IMG/VR virus record: IMGVR_UViG_3300037493_000622
Span: 1 to 24,721 of that record
DNA length: 24,721 bases
From: a virus
Strand: one strand, 5' to 3'
A program made the translations under genes and the position numbers. Positions 15,724 to 22,198 of the stretch are shown here, piece after piece; position 1 is the first letter of the stretch; the number at the start of each line of letters is the position of its first letter. The notes below the pieces were generated by a model, which saw only the letters and a program-made list of their open reading frames with translations, was not told the DNA's origin and ran no database searches.

Positions 15724-15868
15724 TCGCGCCAACAGCAAATTCATTTGCGTACAGAGCTCACTACCGGGAGAGGTAATTGAGTTTAATGAAATGGCTCAGA
15801 AAGTAGTATTTGAGAGCTGGCGCTCATACTTTCAAAATAACCCCGATGAGTTACACAAGAGAGCCTAA
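15713..15868 (+). CDS. Small hypothetical protein, 51 aa
   Basis: The open frame extends back to an ATG at 15620, but the first 31 residues look like out-of-frame translation of the previous gene. Starting at 15713 gives 51 residues (MLSDRANSKFICVQSSLPGE ... NPDELHKRA) and a short 11-base overlap. The C-terminal half is helical and acidic. No family is recognised. It overlaps the SSB-like gene by 23 bases. Confidence 0.4.
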   Translation: MLSDRANSKFICVQSSLPGEVIEFNEMAQKVVFESWRSYFQNNPDELHKRA

Positions 15869-16463
15869 TTGGCAGAAGCTCAAGCCTGAGATAGATTGGG
15901 ATGAGCAGGAAGAAAAGTTAGCAGATAAGTTAAATAAATACATAAATAAAAACAACACAGTTATGAATCAAGGAATCGTTAAACAGCAGAAATTCGTTAG
16001 AACATGGAATGGCCCATCAGGAGATATTTATTACTTTGATTTAGTAATGGATAATGGAGAGATAGGTCAAATAGGAGTTAAGGACATGAACAGCCCTAAG
16101 ATTCAAGTAGGTGCTACCTTGCACTATACAGTAGAAGAGCGCACTGGCCCAACGGGTAAAAAGACTACCAACTTTAAGATGCAGAATCCAATGCAATACA
16201 GTGGAACTACAGCTGCACCAAGTGGTGCGGTGAATAGCACTTCTAATTACCGCAAAGAATCACCTGATGTGCAGAATTCAATTTCTAAATCAGTAGCGCT
16301 AAATAACGCTGTGCTATTCTGCAAAGAGCAGAAAGGAAGTAAGCCAGGTGATGTATTAGATACAGCTGAGATATTCTTAGCATGGCTTAAAGGTGAGGCA
16401 GTAGAAGCAGTACAAATTAAACAAGTAGCAAATGAAAGCGCAGACGATGAAATGCCATTCTAA
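15846..16463 (+). CDS. SSB-like single-stranded DNA-binding protein
   Basis: From ATG 15846 the product is 205 residues. Residues about 40-115 read as an OB-fold: GIVKQQKFVRTWNGPSG, then YFDLVMDNGEIGQIGV and GATLHYTVEERTGPTGKK. The extreme C-terminus is ADDEMPF, closely matching the acidic tail ending in PF through which bacterial SSB recruits replication and repair partners. This tail is the strongest evidence. The first 39 residues (MSYTREPNWQKLKPEIDW...) are an unusual charged extension; an internal ATG at 15963 would remove it and give a more standard SSB start. It should coat single-stranded DNA during phage replication. Confidence 0.65.
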   Translation: MSYTREPNWQKLKPEIDWDEQEEKLADKLNKYINKNNTVMNQGIVKQQKFVRTWNGPSGDIYYFDLVMDNGEIGQIGVKDMNSPKIQVGATLHYTVEERTGPTGKKTTNFKMQNPMQYSGTTAAPSGAVNSTSNYRKESPDVQNSISKSVALNNAVLFCKEQKGSKPGDVLDTAEIFLAWLKGEAVEAVQIKQVANESADDEMPF

Positions 16464-16665
16464 GCTTACTCCTTTTCACGCATGGGTGCGCAGTCATTTT
16501 ATGACTGTTGCAGCCTTTGCGGAAGTGCTGGAGGTAAGTTACCCAACAGCTCAAAAGTTTATTAAGCAGCCATTCACTATGAAGGTAACACACATAGGTA
16601 AGCTAGCTACAATAACTGAGGAGGAGATACCATACATAATCGAATTAATGAAGGATAGCAAATGA
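16447..16665 (+). CDS. Small helix-turn-helix DNA-binding protein
   Basis: From ATG 16447 the product is 72 residues. It contains AWVRSHFMTVAAFAEVLEVS then YPTAQKFIKQP, which fits a Cro-like helix-turn-helix: helix 2 TVAAFAEVL, turn EVS, recognition helix YPTAQKFIK. Such small proteins often act as transcription regulators of the phage switch. An ATG at 16432 adds five residues and is equally possible. It overlaps the end of the SSB-like gene and joins the next gene by ATGA, so it is within the replication unit. Confidence 0.5.
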   Translation: MKCHSKLTPFHAWVRSHFMTVAAFAEVLEVSYPTAQKFIKQPFTMKVTHIGKLATITEEEIPYIIELMKDSK

Positions 16666-16853
16666 ATAAGAAAGAAACAACATTAAAATGGTTTTATGAG
16701 AATTTAAAGAATTACAAATCTTTAGATTTGAATGATAAAATTATACAAGAGTTATTTGCTCAAGGCTTAGAAAATGAAAAGCAGTACAATCAAAAATTAG
16801 CAGATGATGCCTTTAGATTAGGTTGGGAATCGCATAAAACATTTACAGCATGA
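16662..16853 (+). CDS. Small hypothetical protein, 63 aa
   Basis: The 63 residues are helical and charged: TTLKWFYENLKNYKSLDLND followed by KQYNQKLADDAFRLGWES. The end, with a Phe-x-x-Gly-Trp-Glu arrangement, is seen in many small phage proteins of unknown function. It begins and ends in ATGA overlaps, which supports translation. No function can be assigned. Confidence 0.5.
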   Translation: MNKKETTLKWFYENLKNYKSLDLNDKIIQELFAQGLENEKQYNQKLADDAFRLGWESHKTFTA

Positions 16854-17335
16854 GCCAATTAGAAAAAAAGATAGCAGATTTAATCCTGCTCATACCATCA
16901 GATCAGCAGCACTTTGCACGTAAGAGAATTGATAACATCATTAGAGTAGTTAGCGAAAGCCAAATAGCAGAGCTTAATTGGCAGTCTATTAATGGAGAGG
17001 TAGAATCAATTAATGAGAAGCTTACAAATGACATGATGAAGATTATCTGCACGCTTACCCAGGTGGATTGGAATCAGATGAAAGGCAAATGTAGAAAGCG
17101 TGAGCTAAATGATGTTAGGCAGATTGCAATGTGGATTATTCGCAGAGGAACATCTATGAGCTTTTACAATGTAGGTAAAGTATTCAACAGGCATCATGCA
17201 ACTGTACTGCACGCTGTTAAGAATGTAGAAGCTTTAGTCGAAACTGATTATAAGTACAGGGCTGATGTAGAGCAAATCTTAAACCATATTGACAACGAAG
17301 ATTTAAACCGAGCATTTAATCGTTTAAGTAAATAA
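16850..17335 (+). CDS. Protein with DnaA domain IV (DNA-binding), without the AAA+ ATPase
   Basis: The C-terminal half (about 62-146) matches domain IV of the replication initiator DnaA, which reads the DnaA box. The stretch DVRQIAMWIIRR (88-99) corresponds to the DnaA helix with R-Q-x-A-M-Y-L. FYNVGKVFNRHHATVLHAVK (105-124) matches the signature F-x-x-R-D-H-(S/T)-T-V-x-H-A, with His in place of the usual Asp. The N-terminal 60 residues show no Walker motifs, so it cannot work alone as an ATP-driven initiator. It may bind DnaA boxes on the phage genome, such as the pair at 22301-22321, or compete with host DnaA. Starts in an ATGA overlap. Confidence 0.72.
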   Translation: MSQLEKKIADLILLIPSDQQHFARKRIDNIIRVVSESQIAELNWQSINGEVESINEKLTNDMMKIICTLTQVDWNQMKGKCRKRELNDVRQIAMWIIRRGTSMSFYNVGKVFNRHHATVLHAVKNVEALVETDYKYRADVEQILNHIDNEDLNRAFNRLSK

Positions 17336-17353
17336 CATAAATCAAATAATCAA

Positions 17354-17737
17354 ATGAAGCAATTAACCATTAGCTATGATACCGGTAAGGTTACCATAGA
17401 CCGAGTAAAAAGAGTATGCGTATTAGTTAATGCTGGAATGACTCCAAGCGCAGCGCTAAGAACTGAACGAATGGGCAAGCAATATCTACAGCTTATGAGA
17501 GAGGTAGGCATTATTAAAAAAGTAGGCTCACGCGAGTGGGAGGCTATGAAGCATTTAAGGCAAGATAAGTTTAATCAGTTTATTGAGGCAAAGAATAAAT
17601 ACTACAGTGAGATTCAGGCATCAAAAGCAGATACTGATATGCTTGGATTAGTCAATATGCCAAAGACTAAACCTGTAAAAAAAGTAGTAGCATTGCCTTG
17701 GTGGAAGAGAATCTTACTATATTTGGCTAATCAATAA
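17354..17737 (+). CDS. Putative helix-turn-helix protein, 127 aa
   Basis: The basic 127-residue protein has RVKRVCVLVNAGMTPSAALR then MGKQYLQLMREVGIIKKVGS, which reads as a helix-turn-helix with a wing-like end. The C-terminus is a basic linker (KTKPVKKVVAL) and an amphipathic PWWKRILLYLANQ that might bind membrane or a partner. It lies between the DnaA-domain protein and a replication-type protein, so a role in replication or its control is reasonable. I do not recognise a named family. Confidence 0.4.
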   Translation: MKQLTISYDTGKVTIDRVKRVCVLVNAGMTPSAALRTERMGKQYLQLMREVGIIKKVGSREWEAMKHLRQDKFNQFIEAKNKYYSEIQASKADTDMLGLVNMPKTKPVKKVVALPWWKRILLYLANQ

Positions 17738-17748
17738 TCTTAAACCAA

Positions 17749-18072
17749 ATGATGACAATACTTTTAAAGCGCATAGAAGCGCTTGAGGAGAGGGTAAAAG
17801 CGCTGGAATCTAAGCGCTCTACCTCTACCAAATTCACACCCCCATCACTATCAGATGTAGTTACCTACTTAGAAGATTTAGTTTTAGCTAAGAAATTCTA
17901 CTGCCACTATGAATCTAATGGATGGAAAGTAGGTAAGAACTCTATGAAGAGCTGGCGAGCTGCTGCAGATCAGTGGAGAGCACGTGAGATTAACCAAAAT
18001 AAAAATACACAAGATGAGCAAAGAATTGGCAGGATTAGTACAGCAGAGCTTCAATCGTTCACTAAGCGCTGA
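17749..18072 (+). CDS. Phage replication-type protein with coiled coil
   Basis: The 107 residues start with a short coiled coil (LLKRIEALEERVKALESK), then a Ser/Thr/Pro linker and a domain at about 28-80. There FTPPSLSDVVTYLEDL is followed by AKKFYCHYESNGWKVGKNSM and KSWRAAADQWRAR. The pattern F-Y-x-x-Y-E-S-x-G-W-x-V-G-K-x-x-M-x-x-W-x-A-A-x-x-x-W is one I know from the C-terminal end of phage replication initiators and replisome organisers. Here it is separate from any helicase-loader part. Position next to SSB and DnaA-domain genes fits. ATG codons at 17749 and 17752 are equivalent starts. Confidence 0.5.
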   Translation: MMTILLKRIEALEERVKALESKRSTSTKFTPPSLSDVVTYLEDLVLAKKFYCHYESNGWKVGKNSMKSWRAAADQWRAREINQNKNTQDEQRIGRISTAELQSFTKR

Positions 18073-18760
18073 GGAAAGAGCTATAGCTGAGTGCATTAGC
18101 TCACCTAAGTTACACTCGTTAAATGAACAGGAATTTAGAGAGCTCATAGCACAGGCAGCTGTAATCAATTCAATTAAAGCTTTACCTTCAGACATAGAAG
18201 TAACTCTACTTCAGCAACTTACGCAAAATACGTATCGGAGTACAACTATTAAGGATTGGCAAAATGCCTTTCTCTATAATGCTATAGGCAAAGACTTCGA
18301 AAGAGTAGAAGCTTTCAACCTATTCAGCATAAGCTTTATGGCCGATGTGCTGAAGAGATACGAAGAGTATAAAGCTAAGGTATGGAGAGAGTTAAATAAG
18401 GCTCTTATCTTACCGGAAGCTGAGATAAAAAGAGCTGAGCCTACTGATCCTGTAAATGTTTTGTACGCTGATGTGGATAGATGGAATCAGCGTAAAGAGA
18501 TATGGGTAGAAATATCTGCACCGTACAACTGCCAGCGCCTCTTTAAGAGTGGCATCTATAAGAAATCTATGTGGGCACCCGAAGTATGGGCAAGATTTGA
18601 AGATATAGCTAAGCAAAAGGTAGAGGCTAAATTCAAGGCATCTAACAAAGTTATCTTAGGCGAATCTGCACAGGCTGAATTTGACGGCTTGCAAAAGATT
18701 GAGCTCAGTAGACTTATCTATATTGACATTATTAAACAAATTAACAAAGAGAAAGAATGA
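18014..18760 (+). CDS. Hypothetical protein of the replication unit, 248 aa
   Basis: From ATG 18014 the product is 248 residues, soluble and mainly helical, overlapping the gene before by 59 bases. It begins MSKELAGLVQQSFNRSLSAE, continues with a helical region including NAFLYNAIGKDFERVEAFNL, and ends LIYIDIIKQINKEKE. No Walker, nuclease or zinc motif is visible. Its place after a replication-type gene suggests a replication accessory, perhaps a helicase-loader-like protein, but this is speculative. An in-frame ATG at 17984 would lengthen the overlap. Confidence 0.5.
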   Translation: MSKELAGLVQQSFNRSLSAEERAIAECISSPKLHSLNEQEFRELIAQAAVINSIKALPSDIEVTLLQQLTQNTYRSTTIKDWQNAFLYNAIGKDFERVEAFNLFSISFMADVLKRYEEYKAKVWRELNKALILPEAEIKRAEPTDPVNVLYADVDRWNQRKEIWVEISAPYNCQRLFKSGIYKKSMWAPEVWARFEDIAKQKVEAKFKASNKVILGESAQAEFDGLQKIELSRLIYIDIIKQINKEKE

Positions 18761-18951
18761 TATCATTTCACCGAAGCATTAAATGCTATAGATTATTTTA
18801 CGGCTACAGCCAAGAATATCTCGCGTATAAATTAGGTGTTGAACAGTCTAACTACTGCCTGCGCGAGCAAGGCATAAGCAACTTTAAAGACCATGAGATA
18901 GAGATACTTAAAGAGCTATTTAAGATAGAGATAAGGGAGGGGAAGTTATGA
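18757..18951 (+). CDS. Small XRE-like helix-turn-helix protein
   Basis: The 64-residue protein shows a Cro/CI-type pattern: IKCYRLFYGYSQEYLAYKLG then VEQSNYCLREQG. The YSQEYLAYKLGVEQSNYCL stretch is a near-standard XRE helix-turn-helix, in which most members have a Ser just before the recognition helix. Small size and lack of an oligomerisation domain suggest a Cro-like regulator. It starts and ends in ATGA overlaps. A perfect palindrome at 19331-19343 is one possible target. Confidence 0.6.
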   Translation: MISFHRSIKCYRLFYGYSQEYLAYKLGVEQSNYCLREQGISNFKDHEIEILKELFKIEIREGKL

Positions 18952-19295
18952 AGGTATTTGAATTCAACGAGCAGGATGTTTGCGAGAATCCAATTCTTAA
19001 AACGCTAAAATGCCTGAAGGGATATGAGGCACAGATTAGTGTAGCTATTGTTAAAAATGGTAAGTGGAGTTATTCTATTAGATTTCAAGGTAAAGACCAG
19101 GGATGGGGGCAACCTTTAATTTATCACGCTGAGCACAACGTATTTGATACGCAAGAGGAAGCTTATAGAGCAGGCGCTGTACTTCTTTACAATCAAATAA
19201 AAGCTAACAACGATTATCAGAGATATGATAAAATTTTAGATATTCTTTTATCCGATATTAGAACTAAGGCAGAAAATCAATTAACACTATTCTGA
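18948..19295 (+). CDS. Hypothetical protein, 115 aa
   Basis: The 115-residue protein is soluble with a beta-rich first half (YEAQISVAIVKNGKWSYSIR) and a helical second half ending AENQLTLF. The last residues could be a clamp-binding type peptide (QLTLF resembles the Q-L-x-L-F motif that binds the beta sliding clamp). That is a real similarity but short. The start lies in an ATGA overlap, with a purine-rich AGGGAGGGGAAG just before it. It is the last gene before the terminator at 19347. Confidence 0.5.
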   Translation: MKVFEFNEQDVCENPILKTLKCLKGYEAQISVAIVKNGKWSYSIRFQGKDQGWGQPLIYHAEHNVFDTQEEAYRAGAVLLYNQIKANNDYQRYDKILDILLSDIRTKAENQLTLF

Positions 19296-19308
19296 TTTAA
19301 TTATCTAA

Positions 19309-19320
19309 TTTCTTCCACTA
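19309..19320 (+). repeat. Intergenic motif TTTCTTCCACTA, copy 3
   Basis: This is a one-mismatch copy of the TTTTTTCCACTA found before the protease and scaffold genes. Here it lies 13 bases after a stop codon, 8 bases before an eight-codon mini-ORF (19329-19355), and upstream of a terminator. Confidence 0.45.
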
Positions 19321-19330
19321 ACAAGTAGAT

Positions 19331-19343
19331 GTTAGTAACTAAC
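19331..19343. promoter_or_regulatory. Perfect palindrome GTTAGTAACTAAC, possible operator
   Basis: Two six-base arms flank a single central A. The site lies just before a terminator in the gap between the replication unit and the terminase unit. It is of the size bound by dimers of small helix-turn-helix regulators such as the one at 18757-18951. Binding is an inference. Confidence 0.35.
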
Positions 19344-19346
19344 TTT

Positions 19347-19375
19347 AAAAGCTGAGCTGATTGCTCGGCTTTTTT
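19347..19375 (+). terminator. Rho-independent terminator after the replication unit
   Basis: AAAAGCTGAGC at 19347-19357 pairs with GCTCGGCTTTT at 19363-19373 (11 pairs with one G-U) around a TGATT loop, running into a T tract to 19375. It is a strong intrinsic terminator and ends the unit begun at 14791. The stop codon of an eight-codon mini-ORF lies inside its left arm. Confidence 0.8.
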
Positions 19376-19389
19376 ATTAACCTTTACTT

Positions 19390-19740
19390 ATGAATCTATT
19401 TAAGAGAAAGAAGGAGCCAATAGATTTAAATGCGAAGCTGTTACCTGAGCTGTGCAGCTGCACTATTATACAGTGGAATTACTCAGAAGATATAGGCTTA
19501 GAGTCTACTTATGCTGAGGATATTCCTTTTATGTTTGATGCAAGAAAGTGCGTGGGCATCCAGGCAGAAGTAGAGTTTAGAAAGGATGGTACATACTACG
19601 TAGGGGAGCGCACCTTAGCTCTGATGCAGGGCATAGATAATGCTATAGTCATAGACGTACCTTATAACGAATTCAAAAAGCATTTTCAGGAGTTAAAATC
19701 TAACATAATCACAAATGATTACATCATATCGCGAGGGTAG
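19390..19740 (+). CDS. Hypothetical protein upstream of the phosphoesterase, 116 aa
   Basis: The 116-residue protein begins MNLFKRKKEPIDLNAKLLPE and contains LCSCTIIQWNYSED and FRKDGTYYVGERTLALMQG. I do not recognise a family. It is soluble and without clear catalytic motifs. It follows a terminator by 14 bases and overlaps the metallophosphoesterase gene by 26 bases, so it is probably co-expressed with packaging genes. Whether it acts in packaging, for instance as a small terminase partner, cannot be judged; it shows no helix-turn-helix. Confidence 0.5.
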   Translation: MNLFKRKKEPIDLNAKLLPELCSCTIIQWNYSEDIGLESTYAEDIPFMFDARKCVGIQAEVEFRKDGTYYVGERTLALMQGIDNAIVIDVPYNEFKKHFQELKSNIITNDYIISRG

Positions 19741-20593
19741 AAATGTCATAATCACTACTTGCAAGAGTGGAGATAAATTCTTAATGATGAGTGATATCCA
19801 TTGGGATAATCCCCATTGCGATAGAAAGCTTCTTAAAGCTCACTTAGATAAGTGCTTAGCAGAAAATATCAGCTTTGCTGTTAATGGAGATTTATTCTGC
19901 TGCATGCAGGGCAAGTATGATCCGCGTAGAAGTAAGCAGGATATTCTACCGGAGCACAACGTAGCAAATTATTTAGATGCTTTAGTGAACACCGCTATAG
20001 ATTGGTGGAAGCCATACGCTCACTTACTTGTATTTGTGGGATATGGCAATCACGAGACTGCTATAATAAAGAACTGTGAGACTGACTTAATAGAGCGCTT
20101 TGTTAGTGGCCTTAACCGAGAAGCTGGCACTAATGTATTAGTAGGTGGATATGGTGGGTGGTGGATTCATAGAGTAATGAAAAACGAGAAGAGCGCGATG
20201 GTGTTTAAAACAAAATACTATCACGGATCAGGAGGAGGAGGAGTAGTTACGAAGGGAGTAATTCAAAATAACCGTATGGGTGTAATGATAGATGGAGCTG
20301 ATTGCATTTGGGCAGGCCACGTGCATGAACTTTACCATCACTCTGATATGGTCGAAGAGTTATGCTATGCTGCTAATGGAGGCTATAGAATCAATATGAG
20401 ATACGTGCATCACATTCGTACAGCATCTTACAAAGAAGAGTATGACGAGGGCTTTATGGGCTTTCACGTAGAGCGCATGAGACCTCCTAAACCTTTGGGC
20501 GCTTATCTATTGCAGTTAGATTTGGAAAGAATAACTAAACCCGTTGACACTACATTAGTAATACCTACTTTTGTGCAATGGAGAGACAAATAG
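19715..20593 (+). CDS. Calcineurin-like metallophosphoesterase
   Basis: The 292-residue protein holds the full set of metallophosphoesterase motifs in order: SDIHWD (Asp27, His29), NGDLF (Asp59), GNHE (111-114), YYHGSG (His170) and GHVHE (201-205). These bind two metal ions and cut phosphoester bonds. Substrate is not predictable; related phage enzymes may act on nucleotides, RNA or DNA ends. It overlaps the large terminase gene by 16 bases, a pairing I associate with Bacteroidota phages, so a role in processing DNA ends during packaging is possible. The start at 19715 is an ATG inside the preceding gene. Confidence 0.85.
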   Translation: MITSYREGRNVIITTCKSGDKFLMMSDIHWDNPHCDRKLLKAHLDKCLAENISFAVNGDLFCCMQGKYDPRRSKQDILPEHNVANYLDALVNTAIDWWKPYAHLLVFVGYGNHETAIIKNCETDLIERFVSGLNREAGTNVLVGGYGGWWIHRVMKNEKSAMVFKTKYYHGSGGGGVVTKGVIQNNRMGVMIDGADCIWAGHVHELYHHSDMVEELCYAANGGYRINMRYVHHIRTASYKEEYDEGFMGFHVERMRPPKPLGAYLLQLDLERITKPVDTTLVIPTFVQWRDK

Positions 20594-21897
20594 ACTACAA
20601 CTTTAAGCCTCTTTCAAGGCAATCTGAAGCTCTTAAATTCTTATCAGTAGATTCAAATGTAGAGACTATACTTTACGGAGGAGCTGCAGGCGGTGGCAAG
20701 ACTATGTTAGGCTGCATGTGGCAGATTCTTAGGCGCTTAAAATACCCAGGTACACGCTCACTTATTGGCCGAGCTAAGTTAGATACTCTTAAAAAGACTA
20801 CCATGAATACATTTTTTCAAGTAGCTAATGATATTGGTCTAAGAGCTGGAGAGGATTTCAGCTATAATCAGCAGAGTCATATTATTAAGTTTAGTAACGG
20901 CTCAGAGATAATCTTAGCCGATTTATTCCTGTATCCATCAGATCCTCACTTTCAAGACTTAGGAGGCCTTGAGCTCACTGATGTATTTTTAGATGAAGCT
21001 ACTGAAATAAGTGAGAAGGCTTATAGTGTAGTGTGCTCACGTATCCGGTACAAGCTTAATGAGTTTGGACTTAAGCCAAAGATTCTACTCACGTGCAATC
21101 CTTCTAAGGGATGGATCTATAACCAATTCTATCTACCTTATAAGAATCAGAATCTGCCTAAGCATCTTGCATTCGTGCAAGCTTTGCCAGGTGATAATAT
21201 ACACTTACCGGATGCTTATGTTACAAGCTTAAGCAGATTGCCCGAAGCAGATAGAAAAAGACTCTTAGAGGGAGATTGGGAATTTGATAATAGCAGTGAT
21301 AGACTTTATCTTTATGATGAGCTTATGCGCTGCTTTAGGGAGCCAATGAATGTAGGAGAGGGATACATCACAGCAGACATTGCCCGACTTGGAAAGGATA
21401 GAACAGTGCTTTGTGTATGGAAAGGATTAAGCTGCATTGATATAGTAGTGCTAAGGCAAAAGCGACAAGATGAAGTTAAGGCAGAGATTCAGCGCTTAAT
21501 GAATCAGTATAGTGTTAGGCTATCTAATGTGCTGGCAGATGCTGATGGGGTGGGCGGTGGCTTGGTAGACAGTTTGCGCTGCAGAGAATTTATGAATGGC
21601 AGTAAAGCTGTAAGAGGCACTCAGTACATGAATCTAAAAGCAGACTGTTACTTTAGACTTGGCGAGCTAATAGATAAAAATGAGATAACGCTACCTATTA
21701 AATGGCAAGAAGATATCTGCAAAGAGCTTGAGTTAATTAGGAGAGTAGATCCTGATAAAGAAGGGAAGCTAAGAGTAACATCAAAAGATACTATCAGCCA
21801 GCGCACCGGAGGAATCTCTCCCGATATAGCAGATGCTATCATGATGAGAGCTTACTTTGAGCTGAATAGGAACTACACTAAGTACGCATTCATCTAA
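20578..21897 (+). CDS. terL: Terminase large subunit
   Basis: The 439-residue protein is the DNA-packaging motor. Its ATPase half has Walker A at 34-42 (GGAAGGGKT), Walker B with catalytic Glu at 135-140 (DVFLDE) and a coupling-type TCNPSKGW. The nuclease half has ITADIARLGKDRT with Asp267, LADADGVGGG with Asp321 and Asp323, and SPDIADAIMM with Asp416 and Asp419, forming an RNase H-like metal site. All expected catalytic groups are present. It overlaps the phosphoesterase gene by 16 bases. No small terminase gene is obvious nearby. The unit ends in the repeat-rich gap that follows. Confidence 0.93.
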   Translation: MERQIDYNFKPLSRQSEALKFLSVDSNVETILYGGAAGGGKTMLGCMWQILRRLKYPGTRSLIGRAKLDTLKKTTMNTFFQVANDIGLRAGEDFSYNQQSHIIKFSNGSEIILADLFLYPSDPHFQDLGGLELTDVFLDEATEISEKAYSVVCSRIRYKLNEFGLKPKILLTCNPSKGWIYNQFYLPYKNQNLPKHLAFVQALPGDNIHLPDAYVTSLSRLPEADRKRLLEGDWEFDNSSDRLYLYDELMRCFREPMNVGEGYITADIARLGKDRTVLCVWKGLSCIDIVVLRQKRQDEVKAEIQRLMNQYSVRLSNVLADADGVGGGLVDSLRCREFMNGSKAVRGTQYMNLKADCYFRLGELIDKNEITLPIKWQEDICKELELIRRVDPDKEGKLRVTSKDTISQRTGGISPDIADAIMMRAYFELNRNYTKYAFI

Positions 21898-21909
21898 GAT
21901 AACTCCATT

Positions 21910-21948
21910 AAAGTGTTATTTAGCACACTTTATCGTACTTAAAAGTGT
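21910..21948 (+). terminator. Weak terminator with three interchangeable arms
   Basis: AAAGTGT at 21910-21916 can pair with ACACTTT at 21925-21931, which in turn can pair with a second AAAGTGT at 21942-21948. The first hairpin lies 13 bases after the terminase stop. The T run is short, so termination strength is uncertain. Two alternative hairpins sharing one arm are possible. Confidence 0.45.
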
Positions 21949-22004
21949 ATTATAAGGGATATTGCATACTATAATATGGATTAGATGCTATTAATAACAT
22001 CTTT

Positions 22005-22031
22005 GTCGCAAGTATAGTAGACTTTTGCGAC
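22005..22031. repeat. Inverted repeat GTCGCAA / TTGCGAC
   Basis: GTCGCAA at 22005-22011 and TTGCGAC at 22025-22031 are perfect inverted copies separated by 13 bases. The spacer contains the first TATAGTAGA element of the direct-repeat series. It could be a protein-binding site or a hairpin. Confidence 0.5.
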
Positions 22032-22086
22032 AGCTATAGTAGAAAATAATCTACAGAATGAGGCTTATAGTGGAAAACAATCTACA
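22013..22086. repeat. Three iteron-like TATAGTRGA direct repeats
   Basis: TATAGTAGA occurs at 22013-22021 and 22035-22043, and TATAGTGGA at 22066-22074. The second and third copies extend to 21 bases (22035-22055 and 22066-22086) with two differences. Start-to-start distances are 22 and 31 bases, close to two and three helical turns. The 21-base copies also contain GTAGA or GTGGA pairing with TCTAC, forming small hairpins. Confidence 0.6.
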
Positions 22087-22102
22087 AAACTATACCCGAT
22101 AA

Positions 22103-22136
22103 CGTATAATATCCGCTAATATCTGCAAATTATACG
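22103..22136. repeat. Inverted repeat CGTATAAT / ATTATACG around a tandem 10-mer
   Basis: Perfect 8-base arms lie at 22103-22110 and 22129-22136. Overlapping the left arm and filling most of the spacer are two adjacent copies of TAATATCYGC (22107-22116 and 22117-22126, one mismatch). One 10-base unit is about one helical turn. Confidence 0.55.
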
Positions 22137-22198
22137 CAAAAGGGTACATATTACAGTAAGATTATCAGGTTTAAACTGACGTAATTGATATAAACAAA

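Noticed and set aside
15810-15845. TTG-initiated extension of the SSB-like protein
   Set aside because: The added residues overlap the previous gene and look like out-of-frame sequence; ATG 15846 is a better start.
17884-18195. 103-codon open frame on the minus strand
   Set aside because: It lies opposite two well-supported plus-strand genes, has an atypical Ser/Leu/Cys-rich composition and has no minus-strand neighbours.
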